Assembly: GCA_017545525.1 (NCBI GenBank)
Contig: JAFWMT010000006.1
Coordinates: 1-41,170, forward strand
From: Candidatus Saccharimonadota bacterium
GTDB taxonomy: Bacteria > Patescibacteriota > Saccharimonadia > Saccharimonadales > Saccharimonadaceae
Reading direction: 5' to 3'
DNA: 41,170 bases
The translations under genes were made by a program, and so were the position numbers. Below the pieces are notes generated by a model that was not told the origin of the DNA, did not search any database, and saw nothing but the letters and a program-made list of their open reading frames with translations. Shown here one piece after another: positions 35,873-41,170 of the stretch; the first letter of the stretch is position 1, and every line of letters begins with the position of its first letter.

Positions 35873-38857
35873 ATGAAATATAGAGCTGGAGAACGCCGTA
35901 AGGCTGTTGAATACGAAAAGGCCATCAGCGAGTGGTGGAAGAAAAATCAAACTTTTGAACAATCGGTCGAAAATCGCCCGATTGATAAATCCTATGTTTT
36001 TTATGACGGCCCTCCGTTCATTACGGGCAATCCGCACCATGGTACACTCCTTAGCTCTATCGTTAAAGACGTCGTCCCGCGCTATTGGACCATGAACGGC
36101 TATAGAGTAGAACGCAGATGGGGATGGGACTGTCATGGCCTTCCAGCTGAAAATTTTGTTGAAAAACAGCTCGGTATTACTGATCGTCGTGAAATTGGCA
36201 CTAAATGGAGCCTTGAAGATTATATCATCAAAGCTCGCGAATCTATGGTCGCCAATTCAGAAACTTGGCGCAGCACCATTGACCGCGTTGGCCGCTGGGT
36301 AGACTTTGATAATTGTTACCGCACCATGAACAAAGATTTCATGGAATCCGTTTGGTGGGCTTTCAAACAACTCTACGACGCTGGTAAAATCTACGAAGGT
36401 CGCAAAGTTTTAATGTATGATACTAAATTCGCTACCCCAGTCTCTAAAGCCGAAGTTACCATGGACAACGACGCCTACCAAGTCGTCACCGACCCTAGCG
36501 CTTATGTTAAATTCAAATTAGTAGATTCTCCTGAATCCGCTTATATGCTCGCCTGGACTACGACTCCCTGGACCTTAATGGGCAATCGCGCCTTAGCTGT
36601 CAGTAAAGACTTAGATTATGGTATTTATGATATAGATGGTGAAAAATATATCGTAGCTGTAAAACGCGCCGAAAACCTCTTTAAGGGCCAAAAACCCGAA
36701 AAAACCATCAAAGGCACCGACTTGAACGGTTTGACCTATGAATCTATCGACGGTACAACCTGCAAGGTCTTTACTGCTGATTTTGTTGGTGAAGAAGAAG
36801 GTACTGGCATCGTTCATATCGCCCCAGCTTATGGCGAAGACGACTACGCTCTCTACTCTAAGCACGAAGCCGAAATCGACTTTGTCGATTGTCTTGATGA
36901 AAATGGTTATTATCTTGAAGAATATGCCGAAAAATTGCATGAGCTCGGCGTTCGCGATACCGACGAGCATGGTATCCAAATCTGGACAGGCAACAAATTC
37001 ATCGCTAAATGCCTCGAAGAAAAGGGAATTATCTATAAAATTGAGTATATCCAGCACGAATATCCCTTTAATCCTCGTAGTAAAGAACGTATTATGTATC
37101 GCGCTTTTCCGTCCTGGTTCTTCAATATTGATGGTCAGAAACAGATGATGCTAGATGAGAATGAGAACATTAATTGGTTTCCAAATTATCTCAAACATGG
37201 CCGTTTCGCAAAAAATATCGAACAAGCTCCTGACTGGAATCTTTCTCGTGATCGTTTCTGGGCCACTGCTATGCCAGTTTGGAAGGGAGACAAGGGTTCG
37301 GTTAAAGTTATTGGCAGCTATGCCGAGTTAAAAGAGCTTTCCGGTAAAGAACTCGAAGATTATCATCGCCCCTGGGTTGATGAAATTGAATTCGATTTAA
37401 ATGGCGAACATTTTACCCGCATCGAAAAGGTTCTCGACTGCTGGTTCGAATCTGGCTCCATGCCGTTCGCCCAGCTTCATTATCCCTTTGAAAATAGGGA
37501 AAAATTTGAAGCTAACTACCCAGCCGACTTCATTGTAGAGTATGTTGGTCAAGTTCGCGCTTGGTTCTATTACGTTCACGCTGTTAATACTGCTCTCGCT
37601 AGTATTGGCGCTTTCGGCGAAAAGGCTAAAAATGGCCCGAAAAACGCCTACAAGAATGTCATTACTACTGGCACTTTAGCAGGGAACGATGGCCGTAAGA
37701 TGAGCAAATCCCTCGGCAACTTTACCGACCCGAATGAGCTAATGGACCAATACTCTGCCGACGCCCTCCGTTTCCTCCTTCTCTCTAGCCCAGTCCTCTC
37801 CGGCGAAGATTTCGCTCTCCTCGACAAAGACGTCTCCGACGTCAATCGCAAACTCGCCATGATTTGGAACGTCTACGACTTCTTCACGACCTACGCGGAA
37901 GTTGAAGATATAGATAGTGACGAATTCGAGAATATTACCATTGAGGGGATTACGGAGCGCGGCAGCGCGAGTCATAGCGCGTTTTCCCCTGTGGCGACAG
38001 GGGAAAACGACGCGACCCGAAATGGTAATATTTCGAATCCCCTAGATGCCTGGATCATCTCCCGCATTTATCAGTTAAGAAACGACATCACCTCCGGCAT
38101 GGAAGAATACAATATCCCGAAAGCGTTAGACGTCGTTCTCCCGTTCATCGACGACATGAGCAACTGGTTCGTCCGTCGCTCTCGCCGCCGCTTTAGTAAA
38201 AACGATGATAAAGAGGACGAAAAACAGGCCTTTGCTACGCTCTACTTTGTATTAATATATTTATCCAAACTTCTAGCGCCCTTTACTCCGTTTCTCGCTG
38301 AAGAGCTATATCAAAAAATGACCGGAAAAACTGACTCGGTCCATCTCCTTGACTGGCCTGCTGCCGGCGAAATTGACCACGAAACCCTAGACCATATGTC
38401 TCGTACTCGCCAGATTATCACCGACGCCTTAGCTCTTCGCATGCAAAAATCCGATACCGAAGACCAGATTAAGATTCGCCAACCGCTCGCTAAGCTCACC
38501 TATGATGGTGAGAAGTTAGATAGTTTCTATGAACAGATTATTGCTGACGAAGTCAACGTGAAAAAGGTCGAGAACGCTAAGACCTTTACGCTCGATAAAA
38601 CTCTTACTCCTGAACTGATTGAAGAGGGAACTGCACGCGAAATTATCCGCGCCGTCCAATCTGCCCGTAAACATGCCGGCCTTCGCCAAGACGACGAGAT
38701 TAAACTCTCTATTTCTACCACTCTTCCAGAAAACTACGTTGAACTTATAAAAACCGAAGTTGGCGCTAAAGAAATCAACCAAACCGGAAATTACGCCCAC
38801 GACGAAATTGCTAAAATCAACGGCGAAAACGTCACAATCTCCCTAGAAAAGATATAA
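35873..38857 (+). CDS. ileS: Isoleucyl-tRNA synthetase (eukaryote-like type) with palindromic insertion
   Basis: Class I synthetase that charges tRNA-Ile and edits valine. The HIGH-type sequence is PHHG at residues 54-57 within DGPPFITGNPHHGTLLSSIVKD, WGWDCHGLPAEN follows, and KMSKS is at 609-613 (GRKMSKSLGN). The editing domain (residues about 190-400) contains TTTPWTLMGNRAL, and GIVHIAPAYGEDD. The C-terminal domain has LDAWIISRIYQLRND and the anticodon-binding helices. The architecture (994 residues, no C-terminal zinc finger) is that of the mupirocin-insensitive, eukaryote-like IleS. Residues about 684-723 are coded by a palindromic insertion (37922-38040) placed between the catalytic core and LDAWIISR. 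The mRNA is near-leaderless. Confidence 0.95.
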   Translation: MKYRAGERRKAVEYEKAISEWWKKNQTFEQSVENRPIDKSYVFYDGPPFITGNPHHGTLLSSIVKDVVPRYWTMNGYRVERRWGWDCHGLPAENFVEKQLGITDRREIGTKWSLEDYIIKARESMVANSETWRSTIDRVGRWVDFDNCYRTMNKDFMESVWWAFKQLYDAGKIYEGRKVLMYDTKFATPVSKAEVTMDNDAYQVVTDPSAYVKFKLVDSPESAYMLAWTTTPWTLMGNRALAVSKDLDYGIYDIDGEKYIVAVKRAENLFKGQKPEKTIKGTDLNGLTYESIDGTTCKVFTADFVGEEEGTGIVHIAPAYGEDDYALYSKHEAEIDFVDCLDENGYYLEEYAEKLHELGVRDTDEHGIQIWTGNKFIAKCLEEKGIIYKIEYIQHEYPFNPRSKERIMYRAFPSWFFNIDGQKQMMLDENENINWFPNYLKHGRFAKNIEQAPDWNLSRDRFWATAMPVWKGDKGSVKVIGSYAELKELSGKELEDYHRPWVDEIEFDLNGEHFTRIEKVLDCWFESGSMPFAQLHYPFENREKFEANYPADFIVEYVGQVRAWFYYVHAVNTALASIGAFGEKAKNGPKNAYKNVITTGTLAGNDGRKMSKSLGNFTDPNELMDQYSADALRFLLLSSPVLSGEDFALLDKDVSDVNRKLAMIWNVYDFFTTYAEVEDIDSDEFENITIEGITERGSASHSAFSPVATGENDATRNGNISNPLDAWIISRIYQLRNDITSGMEEYNIPKALDVVLPFIDDMSNWFVRRSRRRFSKNDDKEDEKQAFATLYFVLIYLSKLLAPFTPFLAEELYQKMTGKTDSVHLLDWPAAGEIDHETLDHMSRTRQIITDALALRMQKSDTEDQIKIRQPLAKLTYDGEKLDSFYEQIIADEVNVKKVENAKTFTLDKTLTPELIEEGTAREIIRAVQSARKHAGLRQDDEIKLSISTTLPENYVELIKTEVGAKEINQTGNYAHDEIAKINGENVTISLEKI
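37922..38040. repeat. Palindromic insertion element C (in ileS)
   Basis: The left arm 37922-37942 and right arm 38021-38040 (AATGGTAATATTTCGAATCC) are reverse complements with one mismatch and one extra base. The arms are 78 nt apart (26 codons). Core: GGGGATTAC (37945-37953), GGAGCGCGGCAGCGCGAG (37954-37971), TCATAGCGCG, then a perfect 13-bp hairpin CGTTTTCCCCTGT-GGCG-ACAGGGGAAAACG (37980-38009), and CGACGCGACCC (38008-38018). The 18-mer and the 11-mer are identical to those in the argS copy (7831-7848, 7884-7894), and the GGCG loop is the same, but the arms and the inner stem differ completely. Confidence 0.87.
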
Positions 38858-39019
38858 ATATAATAAAAATCGAGCGACTCCGCAGGCGCCAGCAGTCAAA
38901 AATACAACCGTTACGAATCCGAATCTGAAACTGTTAATTTCAGTGAGGATTCGACTAACTGTTGTATTTTTGACGACTGCGAGCCGAGGACTAGCGAGAT
39001 TTTTATTATATTTATATCT
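38850..39019. repeat. 170-bp palindrome D at the ileS 3' end
   Basis: A 22-bp outer arm (38850-38871) is an exact reverse complement of 38998-39019. A 14-bp inner arm GTCAAAAATACAAC (38895-38908) matches 38961-38974 exactly. Inside are further pairs (GAATCC/GGATTC, CTGAAA/TTTCAG). Between the outer and inner arms lie non-complementary stretches of about 23 nt. The outer left arm begins in the last codons of ileS and includes its stop codon, so it is locus-specific like arms of elements A-C. The core shares only CGAGCGAC with element A, so common origin is not proven. This fills most of the gene-free stretch 38858-39163. The rest holds the promoter at 39060. The palindrome could also end ileS transcription. 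Confidence 0.75.
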
Positions 39020-39059
39020 GTTAATTTGACAAAATGTGCATATTTAAGCATAAAAAGTA

Positions 39060-39088
39060 TTGACTTTTTTAGCAAAGTGTGCTATACT
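39060..39088 (+). promoter_or_regulatory. Promoter of the 68-residue gene
   Basis: TTGACT (39060-39065), 17 nt, TATACT (39083-39088) with a TGC extension. The leader is about 69 nt and A-rich. Confidence 0.75.
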
Positions 39089-39163
39089 GAAATTAAGTTA
39101 GAAAATAAAACAAAAATTCTAACAAATAAACAAAAATAAAAACAAAAAAAAGGAAAAAATAAA

Positions 39164-39370
39164 ATGGAAGAATTAAAAATACCAAAAAAAGTTATCAACT
39201 CGGACTGGAAAGACGATATTGATTATGAACCTTATGATAGGGAGAAAGAATATATCTCTCCGGACAAAGTATCATCAGAAAGTATCGAAAAGATTAAAGC
39301 TAGAAAAATTAATCAAACTCGTGGTCACATAGTATTTAATATCTTCAAAAACGAAAAAATAACTGCCTAA
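39164..39370 (+). CDS. Small acidic/basic protein of unknown function
   Basis: A 68-residue protein with no recognised family, signal or membrane helix. It is charged throughout (WKDDIDYEPYDREKEYISPDKVSSESIEKIKARK). AAAGG lies about 10 nt before the ATG, and a strong promoter (39060-39088) stands upstream, which supports a real gene despite its small size. The leader (39095-39163) is nearly pure A-rich sequence. Confidence 0.6.
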   Translation: MEELKIPKKVINSDWKDDIDYEPYDREKEYISPDKVSSESIEKIKARKINQTRGHIVFNIFKNEKITA

Positions 39371-39389
39371 AAATCATTTACCATTTAGA

Positions 39390-39487
39390 TATAATTAGTA
39401 AATAGAAAGGAACCCCCAATGTAAGACAAACACCTAAAACTAACCATAAATTACATAAAAACCGAACATGATGTTCGGTTTTTATGT
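39390..39487 (+). ncRNA. Possible small transcript with a start-stop codon pair
   Basis: A -10-like TATAAT (39390-39395) predicts a start near 39402. A Shine-Dalgarno-like GAAAGGAA is followed by ATG-TAA (39419-39424), a minimal ORF. The unit closes with a 16-bp terminator (39453-39487). It has no -35 and its product is unknown. It might equally be the 3' UTR of the preceding gene. Confidence 0.35.
39453..39487 (+). terminator. Intrinsic terminator
   Basis: ACATAAAAACCGAACA (39453-39468), loop TGA, TGTTCGGTTTTTATGT (39472-39487): a perfect 16-bp inverted repeat with T5 on the plus strand and on the minus strand. Confidence 0.85.
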
Positions 39488-39513
39488 GTCTATAAGATTT
39501 CTGCAATTTTTTG

Positions 39514-39542
39514 TTGACCTAAAAAAAAGGTTATGTTAAACT
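39514..39542 (+). promoter_or_regulatory. Promoter of the 39583-39902 gene pair
   Basis: TTGACC (39514-39519), 17 nt, TAAACT (39537-39542) with the TATGT extension. The predicted leader is 34 nt. Confidence 0.65.
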
Positions 39543-39582
39543 AAAATCAGAAAGGTCAATAATAATTTAATAAAAATCTACT

Positions 39583-39909
39583 ATGGACGATTATCTCATC
39601 GATCGGGAAACCTTAGGCAAGTTTGTCGACGAACTTATAAAAAAGGAGCCTCTGGCAGTTAACGACGTTGAAGAGCTAGACTCCTTACGCGAAAAGACAA
39701 TGAAAGCCCTTGACGACAAAATCAGCACAGATCTTTTCGGAAAATTAAACGACGAACAACTTTCCGAAATTAACAAGCTCCTAGATGAGAGTGAAGACCC
39801 AGATATTTTTCAATCATTCTTTGACCGCGCAGGGATAGATATGGAACAGTCCATAACAGATTCTATGCAAGATTTTGCAAAAAGCTTTTTAGGAGGTCAA
39901 AATGAGTGA
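39583..39909 (+). CDS. Acidic helical protein of unknown function
   Basis: A 108-residue, strongly acidic protein without a signal or membrane segment. The pattern LNDEQLSEINKLLDESEDPDIFQSFFDRAGIDMEQ resembles the small helical proteins (DUF5663-like) often seen in Patescibacteria, where 'LxxEQxxEfxxLxe' is followed by a short helix. The stop TGA overlaps the start of the next gene (ATGAGTGA, 39902-39909), so the two are translationally coupled and probably work together. No ribosome-binding site at good distance precedes the ATG. Confidence 0.65.
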   Translation: MDDYLIDRETLGKFVDELIKKEPLAVNDVEELDSLREKTMKALDDKISTDLFGKLNDEQLSEINKLLDESEDPDIFQSFFDRAGIDMEQSITDSMQDFAKSFLGGQNE

Positions 39910-41170
39910 AAAAGATTTTGAAAAAGCCCCTACATCTGGCGCTAATCCAGATGCAGCTAAATGGGATACCATGTCTAATCCCGAAGCTGGCTACGAGGAT
40001 AAAAATATCGGAAATCTTATAGACGAGAAAGAAGCAGCTGAAAAAGAGCTCGCTGAGAATGAAGCTTTATTGAAGAGACTTGAAGAAATTGATCAACAAA
40101 TCGCCGAGCTTGAAGGTACTACTGGTGAAAAAGGCAAAAAGATTGACGAGATTAAAAATAAAGCGAAGAAGAACCAAGCCTTCCGCAAATTTATCAGACG
40201 CTTTGCTGTAGTTGCTCTTGTTGGCGGAATAGGTGCTGGAATAGGTGCTGCGATAATCGCTTCCATCTTTGGTGGTAAAGATAAAAATAAAGACAATTAT
40301 CCTGAAGAACCTGCCATCGAATCGGAAGCTGAACAAAGCACCGAAGACCAATACGAACAGGCCTTGAAAGACCTCGGCGTCGAAACCGAAAGTGAGTCCG
40401 AAGCTGAATCTGAAATTGGGATCGTATCTGAAGCTGAAGTCGATGTCGAAACCGAAAAAGGTATTAAAGACGGTTATGGCGAAAAGGGCATGTGGCTTTC
40501 TGAACATAAAACTGGTCCATACGCATTTGCTAACGCTACTGAAGTCGCTGAAGTTTGTAATAACGATGAATGCGAGATGATAAAATACGCTGCTCATAAT
40601 CAAGTTGAGAGTTTTGCCGATTACTTAGCCAATCTCCCCGAAGATCTTAAACCCGAAGAATTCAAAGGGCTTACCATCCTTGAAACTGAAGCTAAACTAG
40701 AAAGCTTGAGCGACGATGATTTTGATGCCTATCAAAAACAATTCGACAAAATCATTGATAATGCCTTCACGCGTCGAGTTATAATGAACGGTGAATGCGA
40801 TAACGCTTTCATGCGTTTGAAAGACCCTACAAAGCCTGCGACTCATGACAATATGGAACTGGTCAGATGTACTACAAACGAGGATAATCTCGAAGTCACC
40901 CAACTTTATTGGTTAGATAAAGATGGGAATGAAATCGGCCAAATGACCATTAAAATGAAGCCAGTGTATGATGATAATGGCAACATCGTAAGCCACGAGC
41001 TTTGTTTGCAAGTAATTAACCCGAAAGGCTCGCCAGTTTATGAAGATATGCCAGTTGTCCCAGATGAGCCAGATAGCCCTACCCCTACCCCAACCCCTAC
41101 CCCAACTCCTACCCCAACTCCTACCCCTACCCCAACTCCTACCCCTACCCCTACCCCTACCCCAACTCCT
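39902..41170 (+). CDS. Membrane protein with Pro-Thr repeat stalk (3' truncated)
   Basis: An open frame running off the right edge (423 codons, no stop). ATG 39902 is preceded by GGAGG. Residues 1-100 are charged and coiled-coil-like (KEAAEKELAENEALLKRLEEIDQQIAELE). One transmembrane helix follows (FAVVALVGGIGAGIGAAIIASIFGG). Next come an acidic Glu/Ser-rich linker, an outer domain of about 200 residues with six cysteines (CNNDEC, GECDN, VRC, LCL), and from residue 393 a (Pro-Thr)n stalk. Such PT stalks occur in surface proteins that span the wall. The family of the outer domain is not recognised. Confidence 0.78.
   Translation, partial: MSEKDFEKAPTSGANPDAAKWDTMSNPEAGYEDKNIGNLIDEKEAAEKELAENEALLKRLEEIDQQIAELEGTTGEKGKKIDEIKNKAKKNQAFRKFIRRFAVVALVGGIGAGIGAAIIASIFGGKDKNKDNYPEEPAIESEAEQSTEDQYEQALKDLGVETESESEAESEIGIVSEAEVDVETEKGIKDGYGEKGMWLSEHKTGPYAFANATEVAEVCNNDECEMIKYAAHNQVESFADYLANLPEDLKPEEFKGLTILETEAKLESLSDDDFDAYQKQFDKIIDNAFTRRVIMNGECDNAFMRLKDPTKPATHDNMELVRCTTNEDNLEVTQLYWLDKDGNEIGQMTIKMKPVYDDNGNIVSHELCLQVINPKGSPVYEDMPVVPDEPDSPTPTPTPTPTPTPTPTPTPTPTPTPTPTPTP
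41078..41170 (+). repeat. Tandem CCTACC/CCAACT repeat encoding Pro-Thr
   Basis: A run of 6-bp units (CCTACC with variants CCAACC, CCAACT) continues past the window edge. Every unit codes Pro-Thr, so length changes keep the frame. The copy number is likely to vary by slippage. Confidence 0.85.

Noticed and set aside
40067-40603. A 178-codon minus-strand frame
   Set aside because: It is the antisense shadow of the partial gene 39902-41170, which has a GGAGG start, coupling to the gene before it and a plausible domain layout.
41078-41170. Regular repeats as a possible CRISPR array
   Set aside because: The units are 6 bp with no spacers and all code Pro-Thr in frame with a membrane protein.

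Overview
The window looks like a piece of a reduced, AT-rich genome of the Candidate Phyla Radiation, most likely a Saccharibacteria (TM7) relative. This is inferred from gene content, not from a database search. The clues are a Pol I without a proofreading domain, a very short HolA-like delta subunit, a VirB2-like pilin typical of Patescibacteria, an IleS of the long eukaryote-like type, many small membrane-anchored proteins of unknown function, tightly packed genes, and stop codons that include TGA (so no UGA recoding). Both window ends cut a gene: a wall/surface protein at the left and a Pro-Thr-repeat membrane protein at the right.

Layout. 1-1000: end of a surface protein, ndk, and a convergent structured small-RNA gene with a textbook promoter and terminator. 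1103-7559: membrane protein, a three-gene polar amino-acid ABC importer, tRNA-Arg(CCU), a membrane-anchored parvulin-like foldase, a TM2-type membrane protein, tRNA-Gly(CCC) and an unknown soluble protein. 7626-13815: argS-orn-yjbR, mscL, a membrane protein, and dnaG-rpoD. 13823-17769: pilin, lipid kinase, zeta-toxin-like kinase, APH-like kinase, UPF0200-like kinase. 17771-23635: polA, a RhuM-Fic fusion, a NrdD-tail-like gene under tandem NrdR boxes, mutM-holA, rpsT. 23773-29548: degenerate DHH protein, tRNA-Asp, a secreted metallo-beta-lactamase-fold protein with InlB-type repeats and an LPNTG signal, rpsU. 29614-35067: adk-map, ftsA-ftsZ-nrdR, thioredoxin-like protein, mscS. 35105-41170: RelA/SpoT-type HD protein, ileS, a 170-bp palindrome, small genes.

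The most unusual feature is a family of GC-rich palindromic insertions inside the reading frames of argS, polA and ileS. The argS and ileS copies share an 18-nt and an 11-nt core box word for word, in different reading frames. The polA copy is a divergent relative. Each copy is enclosed by 19-23 bp inverted arms whose sequence is private to that locus, so the arms look like inverted copies of host flank. A fourth long palindrome with locus-specific arms starts at the ileS stop codon.

Gene expression also has a clear signature. Most promoters are extended -10 boxes of the form TATGnTATAAT without a clear -35. In nine genes the last base of the -10 lies exactly 6 nt before the start codon, which predicts leaderless mRNAs starting on the A of ATG. 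Two divergent pairs share one palindromic TATAATTATA core. Other notable points are complete loss of the zinc ligands in both DnaG and NrdR, tandem NrdR boxes inside a promoter in the same window as nrdR, fragments of tRNA 3' ends repeated just downstream of two tRNAs, and terminators embedded in the 3' ends of opposing genes.
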